From Flavobacterium psychrophilum (GTDB lineage: Bacteria; Bacteroidota; Bacteroidia; Flavobacteriales; Flavobacteriaceae), in the NCBI GenBank assembly GCA_003243255.1, contig QFQM01000029.1:1-34777 (forward strand): a DNA stretch of 34,777 nucleotides. The letters are read 5' to 3'. How positions within the stretch are numbered: the stretch's first letter is position 1; each line of letters begins with the position of its first letter. Shown here piece by piece: positions 24,283 to 32,912 of this stretch. The position numbers were made by a program, and so were the translations under genes. The notes under the pieces were generated by a model. The model saw nothing but the letters and a program-made list of their open reading frames with translations, was not told where the DNA came from and searched no databases.

Positions 24283-27200
24283 TTAATGTTTTGTGGTAAA
24301 GCCATCTTCGCTCAGTTCCCTGTGCTCATAATCAGCTACCATTTCTTTTTCATAATCAATTGGTTCACCTTTAGAGAATCTTCTGATAAGGCTGTCAAAT
24401 ATCGAGTATACTACCGGTACGATTACAAGTGTAAGGAATAGTGAACTCACAAGTCCACCGATGATTACCCATGCAAGACCATTGTTCATCTGAGCAGCAC
24501 CACCTTTTGCCAATGCGATCGGAATCATACCGATAACCATCGCGATAGTGGTCATAAGGATTGGGCGAAGACGGGCGTGGTTGGCCTGTACAAGCGCATT
24601 AAAAGTAGTTTCGCCGGCTTCCTTACGGTGGTTGGTAAAGTCTACAAGTAATATCGCATTCTTACATACAAGACCGATAAGCATAATGATACCAAGTATC
24701 GTGAATATATTCAGTGAGTTGTTTGTTAACGCCAGTGCCAGCAATGCCCCGATGAATGATAATGGTACCGAGAACAGTACCACAAACGGATACACAAAAC
24801 TGTTATAAAGCGCTACCATTACAAGGTATACAAGCAGGATAGCGGCAAGTAGTGCGATACCTAATGTACCGAAACCTTCTTCCTGCATCTCCATATCACC
24901 ACCCCATACATAGCTCACACCCATAGGGCGCTCCATTTTTTCGAATACAGCCTGCCAGTCACCTATAACAGCACCTACAGGACGTCCTACCGATTGTCCC
25001 TGTACAGTAACCGAAGCACTCTTATCACGTCTTTCTAACAATGATGGCCCTGAGCCTTCTGTAACAGCGGCAAACTGAGAAAGTTTCACTTCCTGCCCCG
25101 CATTGTTCATAAAGGTAAGGTTACGCACGTCGTTAATATCCATACGGTTTTCTTCACCGAAACGGATGTTGATGTCATATTCATACTGTCCTGCACGGAA
25201 TTTACCATCGGTATTACCGTTAAAGGCAGTTTGCATTGTCATACCTACGGTTTGAAGATCTAAGCCCAGAGCAGCCATTTTATCACGGTCTACCTGAACG
25301 TTAACCTCAGGTGAACCCGATTCTGACGTTAGTTTTATCTCTGTTGCACCCGGAATTTTAGCAAGTTCTGCGGCAGCTTTTTCCGCCCATGCCATTGCAC
25401 TTTCAAGGTCGTTACCGGTAACGGTAAGGGCAATAGGTGCATCATCGGCACCCCCCATGATACTTACCGGTACAGTTTTGATTTTAGCACCAACCAATAC
25501 TTTTTCAAGTTCACGCTTGCTTTTTGCAGCATATACGAATGAGTTGTCTGTACGGTGCTCTTCATCAACCAGGGTTACAGTAATCTCCGATTTATAAGCA
25601 GTAGACTGCGCACCGGCAAAACCTTCACTGGTTTGTCCTACAGTTGTGATGATGCTTTTTACTTCAGGTTTACTGGCTAAGAAAGCTTCCGCTTTCTGCG
25701 TCATAAAGTTAGTCTGCTCAAGGGATGCATCTTTAGGCAGCTCCATCTGAACGATGAACTGACCCCTGTCCAGCTTGGCAAAGAACTCACCACCTACATA
25801 AGTTCCTGCAATCATAAGCGATCCTATAAAAAGCAATATTGCAACACCAAGGCTGGCAAGTTTTGTCCACCTGCTTTTAAGCGACCATTTAAGTATGTCT
25901 GTTACCCAGTGCGTGAAACGGTCAAGACCCTTTTCAAAACCAAGGATAATACGTCCGAATAATGATTTTCCGGTGATATGCTCCAGTTTACCAAAACGTG
26001 ATGATAACCACGGGATAAGCGTAAACGATGATAATAGTGATAATAATGTAGCGATAACTACCACCACACAGAATTGTGTAATAATGTTAGAAACAAGACC
26101 CGAACTCATTGCAATAGGTAAGAATACCACCACGATTACAAGGGTAATCGCTGATACGGTAAATCCAATCTCGGCAGTACCGTCATAAGCAGCACGAATT
26201 CGGTTTTTACCCATCTCCATGTGTCGGTAAATGTTCTCAAGTACCACAATCGCATCATCCACAAGGATACCTACCACTAGTGATAGTCCAAGTAAACTCA
26301 TTAGGTTCAGGGTGTAATCCATCAGGTAAACACCAATAAAGGTTGCGATAAGCGATGCCGGAATAGACACCATTACGATAAGGGCGTTCCTTAAACTGTG
26401 AAGGAAGAATAACATCACGAATGCCACAAGGAATACCGCGATGAATAAATCGTGTATTACCGCATCGGCAGCAACAAGTGTAAATTCAGAAGTATCATTA
26501 GCCACAACAAGTTTCAATCCTTGCTTAGCATAATCTTTTTCAATTTTAGCGATAGCAACGCGCACATCCTCGCTTACCTGCACGGCATTAGCTTCGGTTT
26601 GTTTAGTAATCTGTACAGCAATTGCACTACCCTGGTCTACACGGGCTATCTTCTCGGCTTCTTTCTGGCTATCCTGTACATCGGCAATCTGGCCAAGGCG
26701 TACCTGGATACCATCTTTAGACGATACCACAAGGTTACGCATTTCTTCAACCGTACGGTATTTACCTGCAAGACGAACAAGCATAGAGCTTTCACGTGTC
26801 TTTACGCTACCTGTAGGGAAGTCAAGGTTACTGCCAAGTATGGCCTGTTGTACCTGAGGGATGCTCAGTCCGTATCCTTTTAGTTTATCTTCAATAAGGT
26901 TTACCTGTATTTCACGTTCCTGTCCACCTACAAGGGTTACCTGAGCCACACCCGGAACACGGGCAAGTATAGGTTCGATTTTCTTATCAAGAAGGTCATA
27001 GAATTCAACCTCGTCCATTTTAGAAGTTGCTCCCATTGTAATTACCGGAAGGTCACTCAACGAGAACTTCACAAGGGCAGGAGGGTCGGCATCTTCCGGA
27101 AGGTCTTTTTCAATAGCGTTTATTTTACGCTGGGCATCATTCAGGGAGTAATCGGCATCAGCTTCAGATTCCAATGTTACCATTACAACCGAAAGGCTTT

Positions 27201-27456
27201 CGTATGATTTTGATTCTACCTTTTTTACAAGCTCAAGTGACGACACCGCGTCTTCAATCTTTTTTGTAACCGTATTTTCTACCTCTCCGGGCGAAGCTCC
27301 GGGATATACAGTAGAAATGGTTATCACGTTCATTTCAAATTTAGGGATAAGCTCATAGCTCAGGTTACTGTAGCTAAACAGCCCCCCTAAAGTAAGTATG
27401 ATGAACAACACTATAATAAGTGTTGGACGTTTTATGGATATTTCTGCTAATTTCAT
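24283..27456 (-). CDS. RND multidrug efflux pump, HAE1 (AcrB-like) family
   Basis: A 1057-residue inner-membrane drug/proton antiporter. It has the twelve-helix RND architecture with two large periplasmic loops: helix 1 at about 11-31 (PTLIIVLFIILTLGGLF), then the first porter loop, helices 2-6 from about 335, and a second half beginning near 545. The proton-relay aspartates in helix 4 are D400 and D401 (GILVDDAIVVLENIYRHME), matching the AcrB pair. Family sequence such as VYPGASPGEVE and LLVDFTNHRKEAGE is present. The substrate is unknown. It is the last gene of the operon TetR-TolC-adaptor-RND, 45 bp after the adaptor. Some heavy-metal RND features (CusA-type) are absent, so a drug or amphiphile substrate is more likely. 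Confidence 0.95.
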   Translation of the reverse strand: MKLAEISIKRPTLIIVLFIILTLGGLFSYSNLSYELIPKFEMNVITISTVYPGASPGEVENTVTKKIEDAVSSLELVKKVESKSYESLSVVMVTLESEADADYSLNDAQRKINAIEKDLPEDADPPALVKFSLSDLPVITMGATSKMDEVEFYDLLDKKIEPILARVPGVAQVTLVGGQEREIQVNLIEDKLKGYGLSIPQVQQAILGSNLDFPTGSVKTRESSMLVRLAGKYRTVEEMRNLVVSSKDGIQVRLGQIADVQDSQKEAEKIARVDQGSAIAVQITKQTEANAVQVSEDVRVAIAKIEKDYAKQGLKLVVANDTSEFTLVAADAVIHDLFIAVFLVAFVMLFFLHSLRNALIVMVSIPASLIATFIGVYLMDYTLNLMSLLGLSLVVGILVDDAIVVLENIYRHMEMGKNRIRAAYDGTAEIGFTVSAITLVIVVVFLPIAMSSGLVSNIITQFCVVVVIATLLSLLSSFTLIPWLSSRFGKLEHITGKSLFGRIILGFEKGLDRFTHWVTDILKWSLKSRWTKLASLGVAILLFIGSLMIAGTYVGGEFFAKLDRGQFIVQMELPKDASLEQTNFMTQKAEAFLASKPEVKSIITTVGQTSEGFAGAQSTAYKSEITVTLVDEEHRTDNSFVYAAKSKRELEKVLVGAKIKTVPVSIMGGADDAPIALTVTGNDLESAMAWAEKAAAELAKIPGATEIKLTSESGSPEVNVQVDRDKMAALGLDLQTVGMTMQTAFNGNTDGKFRAGQYEYDINIRFGEENRMDINDVRNLTFMNNAGQEVKLSQFAAVTEGSGPSLLERRDKSASVTVQGQSVGRPVGAVIGDWQAVFEKMERPMGVSYVWGGDMEMQEEGFGTLGIALLAAILLVYLVMVALYNSFVYPFVVLFSVPLSFIGALLALALTNNSLNIFTILGIIMLIGLVCKNAILLVDFTNHRKEAGETTFNALVQANHARLRPILMTTIAMVIGMIPIALAKGGAAQMNNGLAWVIIGGLVSSLFLTLVIVPVVYSIFDSLIRRFSKGEPIDYEKEMVADYEHRELSEDGFTTKH

Positions 27457-27501
27457 TTTGTGTCTTTATGGTTGCCGTCTCTTTTCGGGAACGGCGGTTG
27501 G

Positions 27502-28566
27502 TTATTTTATAACACTCACTTTTGTACCGTCCTGAAGGTTGATCTGACCGCTGGTTACTACCACATCACCTTCTTTAAGGCCACCAAGTATTTCTACTTC
27601 TTCACCAAAGATGCGTCCCGGAGTTACTTTTACAAGTTTGGCAATGCTGTCGTTTACAACAAATATCTGGCTGTTTCCTACACCGCCTACAAATGCTACC
27701 CTTGGTACTGTGAGTACTGCAGCCTGGTTAGAAGCATCGTTGCTGCCAAATTCAGCCGAACCATACATACCTGCCTTGATCAGGTTATTAGTGTTGTTAG
27801 AAATCTCGATTTCAACAGGGAAATTTAATGAAGCATCTGCTTTAGGAGCAATGAAAGTAATTTTACCGCTAAATTTCTTATCAGGATATACGCTTACGTT
27901 TACAGGGATCTGAGTACCTAATTTTAACGATGCTACCTGCTGTTCTGTTACGGTTACTCTAAGCTTAAGTGTAGATACATTTACAAGTTCAAATAAAACA
28001 GTGCCCGGAGATACTACCGATCCCGGCTCGATGTTACGTTTGTTTACAATACCATTAATGCTCGATTTGATTGAAGCATCGCCAAAGTTTACTTTGGCCT
28101 GGTCGTAACGTGCTTTAGCGCTCGCAAGATTTACCTTAGCCTGATCCAGTTGCTGTTTTGTAACACCACCTGTTTTGTAGGCATTCTCATAACGCTGGTT
28201 ATCTGCAACTGCGTTTTGGTAAGCTACCTGAGTATTTTGAAGCTCAATAGAAAGATTATCGCCTTTAATTACCGCAAGCACCTGGCCTACACGCACGGCA
28301 TCACCTTCGTCTACAAGTACTTTTACCACACGGCCATTGTTTTCTGCCGGGAACTCAAGTTGCTGTGCAGCTTCAAAAGTACCGTTGGCAACATAAGCTG
28401 TATTTGGTTTGTCGTTTTTTACTGTTGTAGCCTTAACTGCTACCGCATTGTTTTTTTGAGAAACGACAGCAGTTTCAGCGTCATTTTTCTCTTTGTTCTT
28501 ATTTAGTATGAAGGCACCAAGTGCTATTACACCTACACCTGCCAATATATATATTACTTTTTTCAT
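27502..28566 (-). CDS. RND efflux periplasmic adaptor (membrane fusion protein)
   Basis: A 354-residue adaptor with an N-terminal membrane anchor (IYILAGVGVIALGAFIL), then a lipoyl-like half (GRVVKVLVDEGDAVRVGQVLAVI), an alpha-hairpin (about 105-165, ending DQAKVNLASAKARYDQAKV), the second lipoyl half (SSINGIVNKRNIEPGSVV) and a beta-barrel domain (LRVTVTEQQVASLKLGTQ). It bridges the RND pump and the outer-membrane channel. It has no lipobox, so it is anchored by its N-terminal helix. It lies 4 bp after the TolC-type gene, consistent with translational coupling. Confidence 0.94.
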   Translation of the reverse strand: MKKVIYILAGVGVIALGAFILNKNKEKNDAETAVVSQKNNAVAVKATTVKNDKPNTAYVANGTFEAAQQLEFPAENNGRVVKVLVDEGDAVRVGQVLAVIKGDNLSIELQNTQVAYQNAVADNQRYENAYKTGGVTKQQLDQAKVNLASAKARYDQAKVNFGDASIKSSINGIVNKRNIEPGSVVSPGTVLFELVNVSTLKLRVTVTEQQVASLKLGTQIPVNVSVYPDKKFSGKITFIAPKADASLNFPVEIEISNNTNNLIKAGMYGSAEFGSNDASNQAAVLTVPRVAFVGGVGNSQIFVVNDSIAKLVKVTPGRIFGEEVEILGGLKEGDVVVTSGQINLQDGTKVSVIK

Positions 28567-28570
28567 GAGA

Positions 28571-29932
28571 TTAGTTTGTTAAGGTTTTTAATTCTCCTTT
28601 AGCTTTTATTAGCTGCACTTCTGCCAGTTTATAGGTAAGTAGCGCATTAGTATAATTACGTTGTGATGTTATGTAGCTCGTTTCAGCATCCAGCAGATCT
28701 GTTAAGGTAGCAAGGCCATTTTTGTAGTTGTTCTCTACATCGTCAAGCACTTCCTGAGCCAGCTTAACATTCTCTTTTTGGTTCGCGATGTTAGTAAGGC
28801 TCACTACCATTTGCGATTTTGCATTCGAATAGGCAAGGTCAAGCGAAAGTTTGGTGTCTTTCATGTCTTCTTCTGTCTTACGAATATCGATATCAGCCTG
28901 TCTTACACGAGCACGCGTACCAAAGCCCTTAAAGATTGGAATGTTTAAATTCATGGCAATTGCAGAGAAATCTGTCCAGTAAACACCTGCTGATGAAAGC
29001 TGGAACCACGGCATTTTTGGCCCTTGTCCTATATAATTGTATCCTGCTGTTAACGACAGGGTAGGATAATATTCAGCAACAATAGCCTTTTTGTTAAACT
29101 CGTATAGTTCTTTTTGCTTTTGCATTAATCGGTATTGCGGAAGCTGTGTAGTATCCGGAGTATCGTTTAATGATTGTGGTGTAACCTCAAATTGAGTGTC
29201 CGGTAAAACTATAGCTGTCTGAATTGGCATACCTATAAAGAACTTCAGGGAATTTTCCTGCTGCTCAAGGTTGCTGCGCAGCTGAGTGCGCTCAGCATCG
29301 AGGTTAGATACATTTACATTAATTCGGTCAAGGTCAATTCTTTTGGCAAGGCCGTTGTCAAACTGCCCTTTAATGATATCCCTTATTTTTACTGTGTTTA
29401 CATAATTGCTGTCAGCTACTGTCAGCTGTATACGCTGTACATATACATTATAGTAATTGTTGGCTACCCTCTCTATAACCTGTTCGTCGGTAAGCTCTGC
29501 GTTTACCTGATAGAACTCACGGGTAGTCCTGGCAGCACGTAAACCGGTAAATACCGACTGGTCAAAAATGTTTTGGGTTAGGCTAACGCCTGCTACCGAG
29601 CTCCATTTCTGGCCTAATGCCAAAAGCTGTGTGCCTTGCCCAAAGTCAACAGCTGTCTGTTGTATGATTGGGTTGTAGGTAAGGTTTCCGTTTGCCGTAA
29701 TGGTAGGCAGGGCTCTTGATCGTACCTCCTGTATCTGGTACTCTGCATTCTCTACCGATAGTTTAGCTTTTCGGGCCTCGAGCTTGTTCTCCAGAGCATA
29801 TTTTATGGCATCTTTTAGCGTAAGTTCCTGTGCAGGCACTGTTTGTGCATGTACTCGCGGAATCGCTAAAACCACCATAAGCAGAGCAAGTCCTTTTGCC
29901 GTTAAGCTTTTAAAATCATGTATGATTTTCAT
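28571..29932 (-). CDS. TolC-family outer-membrane efflux protein
   Basis: A 453-residue outer-membrane channel with signal peptide ending VHAQ. Two TolC-type repeats are visible, each with a long helical part (ALENKLEARKAKLSVENAEYQ and DIDIRKTEEDMKDTKLSLDL) and the family hallmark NGLATLTDLLDAETSY near residue 410. It begins 27 bp after the TetR gene stop, so it is probably transcribed from the TetR promoter. Together with the adaptor and RND pump it completes a tripartite exporter. Confidence 0.94.
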   Translation of the reverse strand: MKIIHDFKSLTAKGLALLMVVLAIPRVHAQTVPAQELTLKDAIKYALENKLEARKAKLSVENAEYQIQEVRSRALPTITANGNLTYNPIIQQTAVDFGQGTQLLALGQKWSSVAGVSLTQNIFDQSVFTGLRAARTTREFYQVNAELTDEQVIERVANNYYNVYVQRIQLTVADSNYVNTVKIRDIIKGQFDNGLAKRIDLDRINVNVSNLDAERTQLRSNLEQQENSLKFFIGMPIQTAIVLPDTQFEVTPQSLNDTPDTTQLPQYRLMQKQKELYEFNKKAIVAEYYPTLSLTAGYNYIGQGPKMPWFQLSSAGVYWTDFSAIAMNLNIPIFKGFGTRARVRQADIDIRKTEEDMKDTKLSLDLAYSNAKSQMVVSLTNIANQKENVKLAQEVLDDVENNYKNGLATLTDLLDAETSYITSQRNYTNALLTYKLAEVQLIKAKGELKTLTN

Positions 29933-29959
29933 GGTCTAACTGTGTTATTTGATTGATGA

Positions 29960-30556
29960 TTATTGTTTAAAAAGTGTATTAAGTATAATTTCCTTGCGTT
30001 CTTCCAGCAGGGTGTCATAAGATTCTTTCGTCATGCCCATAGTTTCCTGAAGCAGCGGCCTCATCGATACCGGAAAAGACATCATTGAGATAAAGTTCAG
30101 GGCAAAATGCTCCGGCCTCATTCTGGCAATATTTCCTCTTTCCATTTCCAGGGCTATCTCCAAATAAAATTTGTCGAGAAGCGGCCCCATCTTGTCTTTA
30201 TCCTTGTATACACATCCCTGATTCATTTGTGTAACCATATAAATCTCCAGGTATGGATATTGTTTAGCCTGTTCAAAACAACTGTCCAGATGGCGGCTTA
30301 TCTTTTCTCTCAATGGCAGGTCTGAAAAAACAATTTGTTCGGTTAGTTCCTGCTCTTGTTTTTGGGCATCTTCAAACACCGTTTCAAAAAGTTTGTCTCT
30401 CGACCTGAAATAATAATTGATCAGCGTACGGTTTACTCCTGCGGCATCTGCTATCTCCTGTGTGGTTGCATTAAAGCGACCTTCGCCAAAAAATAATCTC
30501 TTGGCGGTATCTTTAATCAGTTTTTCTGTATCCTGATCTACTTGCTTTGCTGACAT
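29960..30556 (-). CDS. TetR-family regulator, first gene of the efflux operon
   Basis: A 198-residue regulator with an N-terminal helix-turn-helix at about residues 31-50 (TTQEIADAAGVNRTLINYYF) and a C-terminal ligand-binding domain. It lies 27 bp before the tolC-type gene, on the same strand. Its promoter (30594-30622) is followed at once by the inverted repeat TTGACA-N4-TGTCAA, so autorepression and control of the whole efflux operon is likely. The inducer is probably a pump substrate, as is usual for this arrangement. Confidence 0.92.
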   Translation of the reverse strand: MSAKQVDQDTEKLIKDTAKRLFFGEGRFNATTQEIADAAGVNRTLINYYFRSRDKLFETVFEDAQKQEQELTEQIVFSDLPLREKISRHLDSCFEQAKQYPYLEIYMVTQMNQGCVYKDKDKMGPLLDKFYLEIALEMERGNIARMRPEHFALNFISMMSFPVSMRPLLQETMGMTKESYDTLLEERKEIILNTLFKQ

Positions 30557-30575
30557 ATTTGTTTAACTTTTATGT

Positions 30576-30591
30576 TTGACATTTTTGTCAA
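30576..30591. promoter_or_regulatory. Inverted-repeat operator of the efflux-operon TetR
   Basis: TTGACA at 30576-30581 and TGTCAA at 30586-30591 are perfect inverted repeats around TTTT. The site covers the predicted transcription start of the TetR-efflux operon and lies 20 bp before the ATG, a position where binding would block transcription. Confidence 0.6.
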
Positions 30592-30593
30592 CG

Positions 30594-30622
30594 CAAAATT
30601 AACACCTTTTTTGTTTTTCAAA
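30594..30622 (-). promoter_or_regulatory. Promoter of the TetR-TolC-adaptor-RND operon
   Basis: On the minus strand TTTG at 30622-30619 is followed after 17 bp by TAATTTTG at 30601-30594. Both elements match the Bacteroidetes pattern. Confidence 0.65.
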
Positions 30623-30636
30623 ATGTTAATATTTTG

Positions 30637-31236
30637 TTAATATTTCTCAAGAGCTGCTATAAGGGTTTCCAGTCCTTTTTTGGTTACAATCGCCCTCAGG
30701 TGATACTCCAGGTATTGTTTTGTAAGTGCATTTACCTCAAAATTGTCTGTTGGAAAAATCTCGGTATTTTTAATTCCTGTCAGTCCTGTAAAGTAGATGC
30801 GCGAAATAAAATCGATGTCAATATCGGCTCTGTATAGTCCGCTTTCAATGCCTTTTTGTATGTTTTGAAGCATACATCCATGCATTTTTTCAAATTGTTT
30901 TGCGTGTAAGGTGGAAAAGGTTTGGGGGAAGAATTTCTGAAGCTGATAAAAGGGGGATGTTGTTTCGTTGTTTAATTTCCTGCTTAAAAAAGTCCTTATA
31001 GTAAATATCTCTTCAATGGAGTTTTTGCCTAATTCGCAAATCTGGTCCACACCGTCAGAGATTTGTTCAAAAAGATAAAACGTACTTGCTTCTACCAACT
31101 CATTCTTATTAGAATAATGCTGGTAGATAGTTTTTTTAGATATGCCCAGTTCGGCGGCAATATCGTCCATTGTGACACTTTTAAATCCAAGTGTCATGTA
31201 CATCTCATTGGCTTTCTGTAATATAGTCTCTTTCAT
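30637..31236 (-). CDS. Second TetR-family regulator
   Basis: A 199-residue regulator starting MKETILQKANEMYMTLGFK, with a helix-turn-helix VTMDDIAAELGISKKTIYQHY near residues 22-42. The C-terminal domain has no motif I can tie to a ligand. An in-frame TTG at 31257 would give seven more residues, but that TTG is part of the TACTTTTG promoter element, so the ATG at 31236 is the start. It ends 80 bp upstream of the efflux TetR and has its own promoter and inverted repeat. It is a different subfamily from the first regulator; its target may be the efflux operon, itself only, or something elsewhere. Confidence 0.9.
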   Translation of the reverse strand: MKETILQKANEMYMTLGFKSVTMDDIAAELGISKKTIYQHYSNKNELVEASTFYLFEQISDGVDQICELGKNSIEEIFTIRTFLSRKLNNETTSPFYQLQKFFPQTFSTLHAKQFEKMHGCMLQNIQKGIESGLYRADIDIDFISRIYFTGLTGIKNTEIFPTDNFEVNALTKQYLEYHLRAIVTKKGLETLIAALEKY

Positions 31237-31254
31237 TAAATTCAAATTTCGGGG

Positions 31255-31286
31255 CAAAAGTACACAAGGAAACTTTTAAAACCAAA
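31255..31286 (-). promoter_or_regulatory. Promoter of the second TetR gene
   Basis: On the minus strand TTTG at 31286-31283 is followed after 20 bp by TACTTTTG at 31262-31255, with a leader of about 12-15 bases to the ATG at 31236. Confidence 0.65.
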
Positions 31287-31295
31287 AAAGTTTCC
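31268..31295. promoter_or_regulatory. Inverted-repeat operator of the second TetR
   Basis: GGAAACTTTT at 31268-31277 and AAAAGTTTCC at 31286-31295 form a perfect 10-bp inverted repeat with an 8-bp spacer, covering the -33 element and the spacer of the promoter. This is the usual geometry for TetR-type autorepression. Confidence 0.6.
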
Positions 31296-31390
31296 AAAGT
31301 TTTTGATTTTTTTAAGAATGGAGATTGTTTTCAAAGTGATAAGAGACAGTGTTTTACAGCTGATGTTTTGACTTTTAAGATTTTTGTTTT

Positions 31391-31472
31391 CTGTAGAGAC
31401 GTTGCACTGCAACGTCTATCACTTCGATGTTAGGATGTAAATGGCAGACGTTGCAGTGCAACGTCTCTACAG
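31391..31472. repeat. REP-like pair of nested palindromes
   Basis: Two 27-bp arms, 31391-31417 and 31446-31472, are perfect reverse complements across a 28-bp loop. Each arm also contains its own 10-1-10 palindrome around AGACGTTGCA and TGCAACGTCT. The outer ends are CTGTAGAG and CTCTACAG. I recall GTAGAGACGTTGCA-type palindromes as dispersed repeats in Bacteroidetes and cyanobacteria, probably moved by REP-associated (Y1) transposases. No transposase gene is present in the window. The repeat lies in the 346-bp gap between the second TetR gene and the polyprenyl synthase gene. Confidence 0.75.
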
Positions 31473-31534
31473 TAAGATCAAATCATTTAGTGGGATGCAA
31501 TAAAATAAACAGGATTTTAAGAATTACATAAACT

Positions 31535-31566
31535 TTTGAAAGGAAAAGGAAAAAGGGGTATTTTAG
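31535..31566 (+). promoter_or_regulatory. Candidate promoter of the polyprenyl synthase gene
   Basis: TTTG at 31535-31538 is followed after 20 bp by TATTTTAG at 31559-31566, one base off the TAnnTTTG consensus. It lies 16 bp before the ATG. Confidence 0.4.
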
Positions 31567-31582
31567 CGAAAAAATTATATAC

Positions 31583-32557
31583 ATGCTTCCTATAGCGCAT
31601 TACCAGCAAATCGTTTCCGATTATTTCACAAACACATCCTTCGAAAAAGAACCTGTTAACCTTTATAAGCCCATACAGTATATATTATCGCTTGGCGGTA
31701 AACGTATGAGGCCGGTGCTAACGCTTATGACGGCAGATATCTTTGGTGCCGACTGCCGTGAAGCACTTCCAGCGGCTGTGGCAGTAGAGATGTTTCACAA
31801 CTTTTCGCTGGTGCATGACGACATTATGGACGATGCGCCATTGCGACGCGGCAACCAGACGGTTCACGAGAAATGGGATTTGAATACCGGAATCCTTTCG
31901 GGTGATGCCATGCTGATACTGGCCTATCAGTATTTTGAGGAATATGAGCCTGCAATTTTCCGTTCGCTGGCAAAGCTGTTCAGTAAAACGGCACTTGAGG
32001 TGTGTGAAGGTCAGCAATGGGATGTTGATTTTGAAATGCGCAATGACGTTACCGAACCCGAATATCTTAAAATGATTGAATACAAAACGGCAGTGCTTGT
32101 AGGTGCGGCTATGAAAATGGGAGGTATAGTTGCTAAAACATCTGAAGAGAACTGCAATCTTATATATGACTTCGGACTTAATCTTGGCATAGCCTTCCAG
32201 CTTCAGGATGATTATCTTGATGCTTTTGGTGATCCGGCTACCTTTGGTAAACAGATAGGAGGGGATATTATCGAGAATAAAAAGACGTATCTTTATCTTA
32301 AAGCACTGGTGCAGGCTAACGAGTTTGAAAAGCAAAATTTATTGCAGTGGTTCTCGGTTCAGCCGGAAGACCATAGTGATAAGGTAGTGGCGGTAAAGAA
32401 TATCTTCAGGCATACGGGTGCCGATGCTACAACCAGACAGGCTATTGAAGACTATACTTATAAAGCTTTTGCCACTTTGGAAAAGCTGGATATAACCGAA
32501 GATAAAAAAGCATTACTGAAAAACTTTGGCGAAAGCCTGATGCAAAGAAATGTATAA
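31583..32557 (+). CDS. Polyprenyl (isoprenyl) diphosphate synthase
   Basis: A 324-residue trans-prenyltransferase that condenses isopentenyl diphosphate with allylic diphosphates. Diagnostic motifs are GGKRMRP at 38-44, the first aspartate-rich motif DDIMD at 79-83 followed by LRRG, KTA at 168-170, and the second aspartate-rich motif DDYLD at 209-213 with FGKQIGGD after it. Position -5 before the first motif is phenylalanine (F74) and -4 is serine, which in family rules suggests a medium product near C20 (geranylgeranyl diphosphate); that is inference. The stop overlaps the next gene's start by one base, so the two are coupled. Confidence 0.93.
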   Translation: MLPIAHYQQIVSDYFTNTSFEKEPVNLYKPIQYILSLGGKRMRPVLTLMTADIFGADCREALPAAVAVEMFHNFSLVHDDIMDDAPLRRGNQTVHEKWDLNTGILSGDAMLILAYQYFEEYEPAIFRSLAKLFSKTALEVCEGQQWDVDFEMRNDVTEPEYLKMIEYKTAVLVGAAMKMGGIVAKTSEENCNLIYDFGLNLGIAFQLQDDYLDAFGDPATFGKQIGGDIIENKKTYLYLKALVQANEFEKQNLLQWFSVQPEDHSDKVVAVKNIFRHTGADATTRQAIEDYTYKAFATLEKLDITEDKKALLKNFGESLMQRNV

Positions 32558-32910
32558 TGACGTTTACAGCACCCCTTAACACCGACCTGCTATTATCTGA
32601 AGCGCAAAAAGAACAGCTTTATATCAAGCTTGTGGAGCAATTGAATAAAGACTTTACGCTGGCCAACGAACCTGTGGATTTCAATATTGAAATTACTCCC
32701 ATAGATTTAAAGCTGGGTGTACAGGATAAAATCTACAATCTTATACAGCACAAATTTGCCGAGTACCTGAACCTGCTATACATTATAGATGTACCCGAAA
32801 AAGATATCAAAGCCTTAAACGGCAGCGATATTGCAGAGCTCTCTGAACAGGTAGCTTTTTTGGTGCTAAAAAGGGAGTGGCAAAAGGTGTGGTTTAGGAA
32901 TAGGTATTAG
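32557..32910 (+). CDS. Small conserved-looking hypothetical protein coupled to the prenyl synthase
   Basis: A 117-residue soluble protein of mixed helical sequence, with SEAQKEQLYIKLVEQLNKDF and LSEQVAFLVLKREWQKVWFRNRY. There is no signal peptide or membrane segment and I do not recognise a domain. Its ATG overlaps the prenyl synthase stop (TAATG), implying translational coupling, which suggests a shared process, but the function is unknown. Confidence 0.8.
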   Translation: MTFTAPLNTDLLLSEAQKEQLYIKLVEQLNKDFTLANEPVDFNIEITPIDLKLGVQDKIYNLIQHKFAEYLNLLYIIDVPEKDIKALNGSDIAELSEQVAFLVLKREWQKVWFRNRY

Positions 32911-32912
32911 TA

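Noticed and set aside
24548..26188. Open frames on the plus strand inside the RND pump gene
   Set aside because: They are antisense to a complete RND gene and have unlikely sequences with no start context; typical shadows of a well-coded gene.
30621..30645. Two 11-bp spaced TGTTAATAT repeats near the efflux TetR promoter
   Set aside because: Only two units, AT-rich, and partly inside the coding end of the second TetR gene; too weak to class with the phased blocks at 16096-16341.
31255..31257. TTG as the start codon of the second TetR gene
   Set aside because: This TTG is the last three bases of the TACTTTTG promoter -7 element, so transcription would start downstream of it. The ATG at 31236 is used instead.
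31391..31472. CRISPR-like repeat pair
   Set aside because: The two copies are inverted, not direct, there is only one spacer-like interval, and no cas genes are present. It is a palindromic REP-like element.
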